This document shows positions 1 through 7,943 of a stretch of DNA of 46,578 nt, piece after piece. The notes below the pieces were generated by a model. The model was not told the DNA's origin and ran no database searches. It saw only the letters and a list, made by a program, of their open reading frames with translations. Origin of the DNA: Gemmatimonadota bacterium. GTDB taxonomy: Bacteria > Gemmatimonadota > Gemmatimonadetes > Gemmatimonadales > Gemmatimonadaceae. The stretch lies in contig PMAE01000095.1 in assembly GCA_003152485.1 (NCBI GenBank), positions 2,214-48,791 of the forward strand, written 5' to 3'. Within the stretch, counting starts at the first letter, position 1. The number at the start of each line of letters is the position of its first letter. A program made the translations under genes and the position numbers.

Positions 1-1
1 C

Positions 2-646
2 CGATACCGGGCCGACCGGCTCGTGCTCGCTGTCGGGTCGTGGATCACGCGCCAGGTCCCGGAGTTGAATCTTCCCATCGTCCCCGAGCGACAGGTGTTG
101 GCGTGGTTTGATCCACCCACCGCCCCCGACGACTTCGCCGTGGATACCTGCCCGGTGTTCATCTGCGAGCACCAACTCGGTCGTTCCGTGTACGGATTCC
201 CGCGACTGACCACGGGCGTCAAGGCGTCGATCTTCCACGACGGCGAGCCGATCGCCGATCCCGACAGCTACCGACGGGCGGTCGATCCGGCCGAGATCCG
301 GCAATTGCAGGAGTCCCTCGGGTCCTTTATCCCGGCGCTCGCACATGCGCCGGTGCGCGCGAGCATGACCTGCCTCTTCACGAACACCCCGGATGCGCGG
401 TTTATCATCGACCGTCACCCCGCGTTTCCGCAGGTCGTGATCAGCAGCCCGTGCTCGGGCCACGGTTTTAAATTCGCGAGCGCGGTTGGGGAAGCAAACG
501 CCGACCTCGTGACCGGTGCGACCTCCCGTACGGATCTCTCGCCGTTCGCGGTCGGGCGGTTCGGGGCCGCCACTGTCGCGCGGGAGGGCCCGCGCGCCGA
601 CGGCCTCGTGCCGCAACACCGCGACTCCGAGCGCGACTCCTCGTAA
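2..646 (+). CDS. FAD-dependent sarcosine oxidase / N-methyl-amino-acid oxidase-like protein, 3' part
   Basis: This is the C-terminal part of a DAO/MSOX-type flavin amine oxidase. The frame is open at the window edge (it reads YRADRLVLAVGSWI before any start), so the gene begins upstream and the N-terminal FAD-binding Rossmann motif is not in view. Visible family features are the strand 'ADRLVLAVGSW', which closes the FAD-binding domain, and the C-terminal 'GHGFKFASAVGE' motif, where MSOX/MTOX enzymes hold the flavin. The family oxidises N-methyl or secondary amino acids to an imine plus H2O2. After 'SPFAVGRF', where homologues usually end, there is a tail of about 28 residues rich in R, D and S. 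The substrate cannot be told from this fragment. A GC-rich repeat that could form a hairpin follows the stop codon. Confidence 0.82.
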   Translation, partial: RYRADRLVLAVGSWITRQVPELNLPIVPERQVLAWFDPPTAPDDFAVDTCPVFICEHQLGRSVYGFPRLTTGVKASIFHDGEPIADPDSYRRAVDPAEIRQLQESLGSFIPALAHAPVRASMTCLFTNTPDARFIIDRHPAFPQVVISSPCSGHGFKFASAVGEANADLVTGATSRTDLSPFAVGRFGAATVAREGPRADGLVPQHRDSERDSS

Positions 647-650
647 CACG

Positions 651-670
651 CCGCGCGGGATGCCGCGCGG
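651..670 (+). terminator. Possible hairpin terminator after the oxidase gene
   Basis: Two copies of CCGCGCGG (651-658 and 663-670), each self-complementary, lie around a GATG loop starting 5 nt after the stop codon. They can fold into a short GC-only hairpin. No T-run follows, so intrinsic termination is uncertain. Confidence 0.35.
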
Positions 671-801
671 CCCCCAGCGTGGCCGCCCCGTCGGACCGCT
701 CGCACGCCGCGTAATCGCGGCGCGCGACTCCCGCTCTCGTCACTGACATTCGGCGCGCGCAGGCGCGCCATCACCCGCCGGCCTGGCACCACGCCGGCGA
801 T

Positions 802-829
802 TTGACATTCGTCCGTTTGGGCGTATAAT
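802..829 (+). promoter_or_regulatory. Perfect-consensus sigma-70 promoter
   Basis: TTGACA at 802-807 and TATAAT at 824-829 are both exact consensus hexamers, separated by 16 bp. The expected transcription start is near 836, giving a leader of about 139 nt before the start at 975. An exact match at both hexamers in such GC-rich DNA is unlikely by chance. Confidence 0.85.
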
Positions 830-974
830 GGCCTAATCGGGACTCGGGGCCGAGAAATGGGACACGGTGGTTTCGTGTCGCGTCAGGGTGGGCTCGCACG
901 GGCCGACCGGGCGGCCGCGGCGGCGATGTGGTTCCGGGACCTTGTCTCACCGCGATCCACTTTTGGGGGAGCAC

Positions 975-2957
975 ATGGGTGATGGCCGTTCCACGGTGAC
1001 GGAACGTCGGCGGTCGCTGCGCGATGGCGGAGGGGCCCGCGGTGCGTGGGTCGCGCTAGTCGTCGTCGCGTCGCTCGTGTGTGCGCCGTGCGTGTCGGCG
1101 CAATCGATCGCCGAGCGCCACGCCGCCGCCGTCGCCTACATCGCACAGCACGCGGACAGCGAAGACATGACCATGATGCCGATGCGCGATGGCGTCCGTC
1201 TCTACTCGCTGATCTTGTTCCCCAAGGGCCAGCCGCGCGAGCACATGGCCGCCGTCTTGATCCGGAATCCCTACCTGACGAAAGGCTGGCTCGACTTCTT
1301 CGCGGAGTACACGGCCAGCTTGCTGCAGCACGGCTACGCGGTCGTGTTTCAGAACGAGCGTGGTCGGTATTACTCCGAGGGGACCTACACCTATCTCGTC
1401 GGCTCGGGCAACGACGGCTACGACACGGTGGACTGGCTCACCAAGCAGCCGTGGTCCAATGGGAAAGTCGGAACGCTAGGCTGTTCCTCGAGCGCCGAAG
1501 AGCAGCACAAGCTGAACGGGACGCACCCCCCGGGCCTCGCGGCGGCGGTCCCGATGGGCTCGGGCGCCGGGATCGGTAAGGTCGGACCGTACAACGAGAT
1601 GGGCAACTTCTACCGTGGCGGCGCGGTGCAGATGCTCTGGTTCGCCTGGTACTACGACGCCGGGTATACCTACCGGCCGCTGTTCCCGAGCACCCTCACC
1701 CAGAATCAGTTGCGCAAGCTCGCGCGGTTCTGGGACCTCGAGCCGGAACACATCCCGCCGAGCGGTATCGACACGGCGATCTGGACGCTGCCCATCAACA
1801 CGATCATGGCCAAGATGGGTGCAGTGCCCAGTGATCTCGATGATTTTGTCGAGCGCCAACCAAACGACCCGCGGTGGAAAAACGTGGACTTTGGCGGCGA
1901 AGGCGACCGGAACAGCGCCCCCTCCCTCTACATCAACTCGTGGTACGACGTCTCGATCGGCCCCAACCTCGCGATGTACGACTACCAGTCGAAGAACGCG
2001 GCCACCGAGCAGGCCAAGAGCAACGTGTTCACGGTGATCGCGCCCACGGCGCACTGTGAGGAAGGGACCGTCGAGACCGAGCACACGGTCGTCGGCCAGC
2101 GGGACATGGGCGATGCGCGCTTCGACTACGTGGGCCTGATCCAGAAGTGGTTCGACCACTTCCTCAAGGGCGCCGACAACGGCGTCACCAACCAGCCCAA
2201 GGTCCGGGCCTACATGATGGGTGTGAACCAGTGGCGGACGTACGACAGTTGGCCTGCGAAGCAGACTGTTTTTGTCCCGTATTACCTGACCAGCGATGGC
2301 GGAGCGAACTCCGCGCTGGGCAACGGCCGCCTCTCGACCGAAAAGCCGGCCAAGGCGGGGACGGATGCGTTCACGTACGACCCGCTCCGCCCCGTCCAGT
2401 CGCTTGGGGGGAGTGTCTGCTGTTTCAGCCCGGCGTTTGTCGGGGGGGCGTTCGATCAGTCGACGATCGAGATGCGGAACGACGTGTTGGTCTACACGAC
2501 GGCGCCGGTGACGAAGACGATCGAGTTGGCGGGGCCGGTGAAGGTGTCGCTCTATCTCTCATCGGACCGCAAGGACACGGACCTGACGCTCAAGCTGCTG
2601 GACGTGTACCCGGACGGGCGGGCGTACAACCTCGATGAGAACATCGAGCGGGTGCGGTGGCGCGACGGGTGGGACAAGCCGGTGTTCATGGAGCCGGGGC
2701 ATGTGTACAAGGTGGACATCGGGCCGTTGCAGACGAGCAACGCGTTCTTGCCGGGGCACCGGATACGGGTGGAAGTGACGAGCAGCAACTTCCCGCGGTT
2801 CGACCGGAACCTGAATACGGGTGGGAACAACTACGACGAGAAGGACCCGCTCGTCGCGCACAACGTGATCCACCACGGACCGCAGTACCCGTCCGTCATC
2901 GTGCTCCCCGTCGTCAACGCCGGCACCGCGCCCGCGACGGCGGGCAACGAAGATTGA
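975..2957 (+). CDS. Exported CocE/NonD family hydrolase (peptidase S15-like)
   Basis: An alpha/beta hydrolase of the X-Pro dipeptidyl-peptidase/CocE family, 660 aa. The ATG at 975 is chosen because GGGGGA precedes it and a signal peptide follows (RRR, then WVALVVVASLV, ending near VSAQS); a longer frame from 867 adds only basic low-complexity residues. The probable triad is Ser171 in 'LGCSSSAEEQ', Asp325 in 'SWYDVSIG' and His360 in 'PTAHCEEG'. The nucleophile elbow is GCSSS rather than the usual GxSYxG. The last 230 or so residues form the jelly-roll domain typical of the family ('VKVSLYLSSD', 'LPGHRIRVEVTSSNFPRF'). It probably cleaves amide or ester bonds in the periplasm; the substrate is unknown. 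Transcribed alone from the consensus promoter. Confidence 0.88.
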   Translation: MGDGRSTVTERRRSLRDGGGARGAWVALVVVASLVCAPCVSAQSIAERHAAAVAYIAQHADSEDMTMMPMRDGVRLYSLILFPKGQPREHMAAVLIRNPYLTKGWLDFFAEYTASLLQHGYAVVFQNERGRYYSEGTYTYLVGSGNDGYDTVDWLTKQPWSNGKVGTLGCSSSAEEQHKLNGTHPPGLAAAVPMGSGAGIGKVGPYNEMGNFYRGGAVQMLWFAWYYDAGYTYRPLFPSTLTQNQLRKLARFWDLEPEHIPPSGIDTAIWTLPINTIMAKMGAVPSDLDDFVERQPNDPRWKNVDFGGEGDRNSAPSLYINSWYDVSIGPNLAMYDYQSKNAATEQAKSNVFTVIAPTAHCEEGTVETEHTVVGQRDMGDARFDYVGLIQKWFDHFLKGADNGVTNQPKVRAYMMGVNQWRTYDSWPAKQTVFVPYYLTSDGGANSALGNGRLSTEKPAKAGTDAFTYDPLRPVQSLGGSVCCFSPAFVGGAFDQSTIEMRNDVLVYTTAPVTKTIELAGPVKVSLYLSSDRKDTDLTLKLLDVYPDGRAYNLDENIERVRWRDGWDKPVFMEPGHVYKVDIGPLQTSNAFLPGHRIRVEVTSSNFPRFDRNLNTGGNNYDEKDPLVAHNVIHHGPQYPSVIVLPVVNAGTAPATAGNED

Positions 2958-2993
2958 GCGGCACGGCGCCAGGTGCGCGCTCGTTACCGGATG

Positions 2994-3021
2994 TTGACAT
3001 TGCGACGGTCAGTTGTAATAT
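2994..3021 (+). promoter_or_regulatory. Strong sigma-70 promoter for the susC-susD operon
   Basis: TTGACA at 2994-2999 and TAATAT at 3016-3021, spacing 16 bp. The -35 is an exact match and the -10 is close to consensus. The predicted start near 3029 leaves about 209 nt of untranslated leader before the GTG at 3238, which could hold post-transcriptional control. Confidence 0.75.
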
Positions 3022-3237
3022 CGGAACGACAAAGGGGGACGCCTTGCCAAAATATGGGACTTTATGTCTTGCCTGACGCCGAGACGCGGGCACGCCAGCG
3101 GGAAGTGACTGCCCCGAGTGGGTCGCCGTAGTCGTAGTCGAACACCGCCGGTCGGAGCCCATCTCGGCTTCCCGGCTGCCCAGGTCCTTGGTATATCGCG
3201 TGGTACGTCGCTTGGCTCACTACTGAGAGGAGGGCTC

Positions 3238-6237
3238 GTGATCACACCCGTCGTCAGGCTCCGAAGTGCCGTGTGGGTCGGAGCCATCTTGGCCACCGCG
3301 CTGGGGCTCGCCATGCCCGCCCGTGCGCAACAGCAGCAAGGCACGCAGATCACGGGGCGCGTCGTGGATGGCGCCGAGCATGAGCCGCTCGCCGCGGCCG
3401 CCGTCCTCGTGACCGGCACCACGGTCGGGACGAATACCAGCGATAGCGGGTCGTTCAAGCTCCGCCTGCCCGCCGACGCCCGGAGCCTCACCGTCCGCCG
3501 GATCGGCTACACGGCGGCAATCGTTCCCGTCGTCGCGGGCAAGACCGACTACACGATCGCGTTGGCGAAGGACGTGCTGCGCCTCGAGCAGCAAGTCGTG
3601 ACCGGTGTCGCGACGACCGTGTCGACACAGAACGCCGCCAACGCGGTCGCCGTCGTCAGCACGCAGGAAGTGACCGAAGTGCCGGCGCCGACGGTCGAGA
3701 ACGCGCTGCAGGGCCAGGTGCCGGGCGCGGTGATCAGCCAGAACAACGGTGGCGCGCCGGGTGGTGGCATGCAGATCCAGGTGCGCGGCATCACCTCGAT
3801 CAACGCCAGCGCCTCACCGCTCTACGTGATCGACGGCGTCCTGGTCAATAACGAGACGATCAACGCCGGCACCAACGCCCTGACTCTCGCCAACGGCCAG
3901 GTTTCGCCGAACCAGGAAGACAACTCTCCGAACCGGATCGCCGACATTAATCCTGACGACATCGAGAGTATCCAGGTGCTGAAAGGCGCCTCGGCCTCCG
4001 CGATCTACGGATCGAAGGCGTCGTCCGGCGTGGTGATCATCACGACCAAGAAGGGAAGCGCCGGTAAGCCACAGTGGAACCTGTCGCAGAAAGTCGGCCA
4101 CTTCTCCGACGCGAACAGCTACGACCTCAAGACCTTCCCGACGCTGGCCAGCGCGCAGGCCTGGGGCGTCTTGCAGGGCGTCCCCGCGGCCAAGATCTCG
4201 GCGACCTACCAGGGCCCGCAGGATTATCAGAGCTCGCTGTACGGCAACGGGCAGGCGGCCTATGAGACCGATGCCAGCGTCGGCGGGACCCTGAACCAGA
4301 CTCAGTACTTCCTGTCCGTTCTCTCCAAGTACGACAACGGCTCGCTGCTCAACACGGGCTACAGCAAGCAGACGGCCCGGACGAACGTGACGCAGCAGTT
4401 CAACAACGCGATATCGGCGAGCCTCAACATGATGTTCGCGCACTCGAACGACCGGCGCGGCGTCACGTCGAACGAGAACAACGGTATCGCGCCGGCCGAC
4501 GTGCTGAGCACGACGCCGCAGTTCGTCAACCTGAACTCACAGAACTCGGCCGGCGCCTGGGCCACGAACCCCTACGGCCTCGCGAACCCCTACGCCGACG
4601 CGGCGGAGGTGCAGACCCCCGAGGAAGTCCTCCGTTTCATCAGCGGCGGCAGCATCGACTGGTCGCCGTTCACGTCGGAGCACCAGAGCCTCAAGGTCCG
4701 TTTCATCGGAGGCGTTGACCTCACATCGCAGCGCGACCAGCTCTACGCGCCACCGACGCTGCAGGTCGAGCAGCTCATCACGACCGGCCTTCCGGGCGTG
4801 GCGACGATCCAGAACGACCTGACCGAGTATCTCAACTACTCGATCAACGCGATCTATCACTACACGCCGTCCGCGGCACTCGACGCCACGACGTCGATCG
4901 GCTTCGGCCGCGACCGCCGGAGCGACAACGCGCCGGACATCGTGGCGCAGAACCTGCTCGCCGGCGTGAACGCGCCGACGGCGGGCACGGTCACGTCCGT
5001 GTTCTACAACCGCGACGCGGTGCTCGACCAGTCCTTCTATGGGCAGGAGCAGTTGCTGCTGCTCAACCAGCGCCTGGCGCTGACGGGCGGCGTCACGGCC
5101 GAGCGGACGACGAACGACGGTGTGATCGACAAGTTCTACATCTATCCCCGCCTGTCCGGTTCCTACCGTGTGCCGCAGTTCGCCGGATTCCTGAACGAGC
5201 TCAAGCTGCGTGTGGCGTATGGCCAGTCGGGAACGGAGCCGAATTACGGCGTGAAGTACACGCCGTTCCCGGCCCAGCTTGTGAGCGGGTCCAATGGCGT
5301 GTTCCCGGACACCCTGCGCGGCAATGCGAACATCCGGCCCGAGTCCGAGACGGAAATCGAGACCGGGTTCGACGCGACGATGTTCAACTCGCGCGCGCAG
5401 TTCTCATTCACGCTGTACCAGAAGCGGATCCAGGACCTGCTGCTGCAGGCGCAGGTCGCTCCGTCGCAGTACTTCAACTCCCAGTGGTTCAACGGGGGAG
5501 AGTTCACGAACCAGGGCATCGAGATCGCGTTCAACGCGACGCCGATCCTGCTCCGGAACGGCTTCACGTGGAACACGATGGTGTCGTTCTACCGGAACTA
5601 CAGCGTCGTGAACTCCCTCCCGGTGCCCTCGTTCCAGGTTGGCAGCACATTCGAAGGCATTGTCGGGAGCGAGGGTTATCTCACCCCAGGCCGCTCCGTG
5701 TCGGAGCTGGCGGCACCGGGGACCCTGAACTCGGTGGGTGTGCCCATTCAGATCGGCGATTTCCAGCCGTCGTATGTGATGAGCTTCTCCGAAGAGTTCC
5801 AGTTCAAGGGCTTCCGCCTCTACGGGCTGCTCGACTGGCACCGCGGCGGCTCGGTCATCAACATCACGAACTTCATCTACGACTTCACAGACAAGCTGCT
5901 GACCGACACGGCGGCGGCGAACAAGCGCATCGCTGCCTTCAACAAGAGCAGCCCGCTCCCCTACGTCGAGTCCGCATCGTTCGTGAAACTGCGCGAAGTC
6001 ACCCTGAGTAAGCAGCTACCCTCCAAGTGGGCCCAGTGGATGGCGGCCCGCTCCGGACTGCATATCGAGACCGCGCGACTGTCGGTGACCGGCCGCAACC
6101 TGCTGGCCTGGTTCCCATACACCGGGCTGGATCCCGAGGTCAGCGTGTTCGGAAACCAGAACATCACCACCGCGCAGGACGTGTTCGAGTATCCGCCGTC
6201 CCGCAGCTTCTTCTTCTCACTCGACCTGGGCCTCTGA
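3238..6237 (+). CDS. SusC/RagA-family TonB-dependent outer-membrane transporter
   Basis: TonB-dependent porin-like transporter of the SusC type, 999 aa. I chose the GTG at 3238: GAGAGGAGGG precedes it at 3225-3233 and the protein then opens with a clean signal peptide (RLRSAVWVGAILATALGLA, cleavage after ARA near residue 30). An upstream in-frame GTG at 3118 has no such support. Order of parts: carboxypeptidase-like regulatory domain at about 36-110 ('GRVVDGAEHEPLAAAAV'), plug domain at about 150-275 ('PLYVIDGVLVNN', 'IESIQVLKGASASAIYGSKA'), then the outer-membrane barrel ending in an aromatic strand ('RSFFFSLDLGL'). It imports oligosaccharides or peptides with the SusD-like lipoprotein encoded 1 nt downstream. 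The flanking secreted peptidases make a peptide-type substrate plausible, but this is inference. Confidence 0.95.
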   Translation: MITPVVRLRSAVWVGAILATALGLAMPARAQQQQGTQITGRVVDGAEHEPLAAAAVLVTGTTVGTNTSDSGSFKLRLPADARSLTVRRIGYTAAIVPVVAGKTDYTIALAKDVLRLEQQVVTGVATTVSTQNAANAVAVVSTQEVTEVPAPTVENALQGQVPGAVISQNNGGAPGGGMQIQVRGITSINASASPLYVIDGVLVNNETINAGTNALTLANGQVSPNQEDNSPNRIADINPDDIESIQVLKGASASAIYGSKASSGVVIITTKKGSAGKPQWNLSQKVGHFSDANSYDLKTFPTLASAQAWGVLQGVPAAKISATYQGPQDYQSSLYGNGQAAYETDASVGGTLNQTQYFLSVLSKYDNGSLLNTGYSKQTARTNVTQQFNNAISASLNMMFAHSNDRRGVTSNENNGIAPADVLSTTPQFVNLNSQNSAGAWATNPYGLANPYADAAEVQTPEEVLRFISGGSIDWSPFTSEHQSLKVRFIGGVDLTSQRDQLYAPPTLQVEQLITTGLPGVATIQNDLTEYLNYSINAIYHYTPSAALDATTSIGFGRDRRSDNAPDIVAQNLLAGVNAPTAGTVTSVFYNRDAVLDQSFYGQEQLLLLNQRLALTGGVTAERTTNDGVIDKFYIYPRLSGSYRVPQFAGFLNELKLRVAYGQSGTEPNYGVKYTPFPAQLVSGSNGVFPDTLRGNANIRPESETEIETGFDATMFNSRAQFSFTLYQKRIQDLLLQAQVAPSQYFNSQWFNGGEFTNQGIEIAFNATPILLRNGFTWNTMVSFYRNYSVVNSLPVPSFQVGSTFEGIVGSEGYLTPGRSVSELAAPGTLNSVGVPIQIGDFQPSYVMSFSEEFQFKGFRLYGLLDWHRGGSVINITNFIYDFTDKLLTDTAAANKRIAAFNKSSPLPYVESASFVKLREVTLSKQLPSKWAQWMAARSGLHIETARLSVTGRNLLAWFPYTGLDPEVSVFGNQNITTAQDVFEYPPSRSFFFSLDLGL

Positions 6238-6238
6238 C

Positions 6239-7780
6239 ATGACCGCACATATGAAGCAGGGCGCGGCGGTTGCTGGCGGCCGATCCCCGTCACGCAGCAC
6301 CGGCCACCGGCGATGGACGCGCACCGGGATGGCGCTCGGATCGCTGGTGCTCGCCAGCTCCGTTGCCTGTAAGGATTCCAATATCCCGTTCTACACCTCG
6401 CCGACGAGCATTTCGAACTCGCCGGACGGCATTCAGAACGCCGTCACGGGACTGATCGCGGCGTCGCGGCAGGATGTCGGGAACTATATCTTCTACATGA
6501 CGATGTTCGCGCGTGACGAAGCGAACATTCAGGAAGACAACCCACAAAACACGCTCAACGGGCTGGGACTTGACGCCATCCCGCCCGCCCAGGACATCGC
6601 GTGGGACAATCTCTACCTGAGCATCGGGGCTGCGATCAACGTCATCAACGCCGTGCCGAACGTCGTGCCTGCCTATACCGCGCCGCAGGCCGCCGCGGTG
6701 GTCGGTATCGCGCAGACGATGGAGGCGCTCAACCTGATGATCCTCGCCGAGACGCGCGATACACTCGGCATCCCGGTTCACGCCGTGACTAGCGGCGGGG
6801 TCGGGCCGGTGTATTGCAACAAGGACGTCTGGGCCCAGATCGTCGCCGAGCTGGACTCGGCCAACAACAGCCTGCAGGCGGCCGGATCGATCCCATTGCC
6901 GGTGAAGCTGCCGGCGGGCTTCAGCTCGGTCAACACGACCGCGGCGCCAAGTACGACTCCCGGCTCGTTCGCGGCGTTCAACCGCGCATTGGCGGCGAAA
7001 GCCGGCCTGGAATTGGCGTACGCGATTGCCCGGAACGCGGCGGGCACGGCCCCCACGCCCGGCACGTCAGGCGCGCCCGACGTGAACGCACTCACCCGCG
7101 CCGACAGCGCGGCGACCGCATCGGCGCTCTACACCCCGACGAGCCTTTCGCCGGAGCCGACCGGTGGCTGGACGGATTCGCCGGACGGCGTATTCTGGGA
7201 CTGGAGCGCACAGGCCGGCGACGTGGTGAATCCTCTCAACTCGGCACAAGGCGTCTGGGTGACCCTCAGGACGCTGGTCGCCGACGTCGATACGATCAAC
7301 GACCTGCGCTGGAAGGCCAAGTTTGGTCCGAACCCATTCGGGCTCCAGCTCGCGCAGTACGATTCGATCACCGTGCGCACCCTGTACACCGCATACGCGG
7401 CGACTTCGACCCCGATCCCGATCATCCGCTCGGAGGGTCTGGTTCTGGACCGGGCACAGATCCAGCTCGGGCTCGGGAACTTTGCGGAAGCGATAACGCT
7501 GATCAACAACGTCCATCAGAGCGTCGGCGGGTTCGCGACGCCACTGACTATCGCGTCGACCTACACGGCGGTGCGCGATTCTCTGATGAAGGAGGAGCGC
7601 ATCTCGACCGTATTCGAATCCAGCAACGATCGCACGGTCTCGATCCGGATGTACAACCTCGAGGCGACCGCCGATACGACGTTCGGTACGAGGGATCTGC
7701 ACACGACCGTCATTCCGGTTCCGGCGGCGGAGATCCAAGGGCGTGGTGGGCAGTACACGGTGACGTGCCCATCGATGTAA
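6239..7780 (+). CDS. SusD/RagB-family outer-membrane lipoprotein
   Basis: Substrate-capturing partner of the SusC-type transporter, 513 aa as called. The ATG at 6239 lies 1 nt after the susC stop, so translation is probably coupled; an ATG at 6251 is an alternative. The N-terminus carries basic residues, a hydrophobic stretch (GMALGSLVLASSVA) and a Cys in 'SSVACKDSN' that is the likely lipidation site, although the lipobox is weak. Like other SusD proteins it is alpha-helical and TPR-like: 'LYLSIGAAINVINAVPNV' near the N-terminal third and 'QIQLGLGNFAEAITLINNV' and 'LMKEERISTVFES' toward the C-terminus. It should sit on the cell surface as a lid over the SusC barrel. Confidence 0.9.
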   Translation: MTAHMKQGAAVAGGRSPSRSTGHRRWTRTGMALGSLVLASSVACKDSNIPFYTSPTSISNSPDGIQNAVTGLIAASRQDVGNYIFYMTMFARDEANIQEDNPQNTLNGLGLDAIPPAQDIAWDNLYLSIGAAINVINAVPNVVPAYTAPQAAAVVGIAQTMEALNLMILAETRDTLGIPVHAVTSGGVGPVYCNKDVWAQIVAELDSANNSLQAAGSIPLPVKLPAGFSSVNTTAAPSTTPGSFAAFNRALAAKAGLELAYAIARNAAGTAPTPGTSGAPDVNALTRADSAATASALYTPTSLSPEPTGGWTDSPDGVFWDWSAQAGDVVNPLNSAQGVWVTLRTLVADVDTINDLRWKAKFGPNPFGLQLAQYDSITVRTLYTAYAATSTPIPIIRSEGLVLDRAQIQLGLGNFAEAITLINNVHQSVGGFATPLTIASTYTAVRDSLMKEERISTVFESSNDRTVSIRMYNLEATADTTFGTRDLHTTVIPVPAAEIQGRGGQYTVTCPSM

Positions 7781-7791
7781 CCGCAGCATGA

Positions 7792-7828
7792 CCGGCGGCC
7801 GGCGACGATGTTCGTCGCCCGCCGCCGG
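7792..7828 (+). terminator. Long GC hairpin ending the susC-susD operon
   Basis: CCGGCGGC (7792-7799) and GGCGACGA (7801-7808) pair with TCGTCGCC (7812-7819) and GCCGCCGG (7821-7828) around a TGT loop, with one C-C mismatch. That gives 16 pairs, starting 12 nt after the susD stop. No T-tract follows; it may terminate transcription or protect the 3' end. Confidence 0.6.
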
Positions 7829-7867
7829 GTAGTGCGATAAGATTCACACGACGAAGTTCCTCCTGTA

Positions 7868-7904
7868 CCTCCGTTCGCGACGCCCTCAGGGTCGCTGGCG
7901 GAGG
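7868..7904 (+). promoter_or_regulatory. Structured leader hairpin upstream of the S9 peptidase
   Basis: CCTCCG (7868-7873) pairs with CGGAGG (7899-7904) and, inside it, GCGAC (7877-7881) pairs with GTCGC (7891-7895), with a symmetric 3x3 internal loop and a 9-nt apical loop. It sits 39 nt before the start codon of the peptidase. The role is unknown: leader structure, attenuator or chance. Confidence 0.35.
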
Positions 7905-7943
7905 TCTCGTGTCTCTACATCGTTCGGCCCAGGAGAGTGGACG

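Larger units (their letters stand above)
647..974. other. Intergenic region with promoter and leader of the CocE-type hydrolase gene
   Basis: There is no credible gene here. It holds the GC-rich repeat after the oxidase gene, a second GC-rich inverted stretch near 750-770, the consensus promoter at 802-829 and about 140 nt of transcribed leader up to the start codon. Confidence 0.6.

Noticed and set aside
867-974. Upstream start for the CocE-type hydrolase
   Set aside because: It adds 36 Arg/Gly-rich residues before the signal peptide; the ATG at 975 has a good ribosome binding site.
3118-3237. Upstream GTG start for SusC
   Set aside because: There is no ribosome binding site and it would bury the signal peptide behind 40 residues; the GTG at 3238 follows GAGAGGAGGG.
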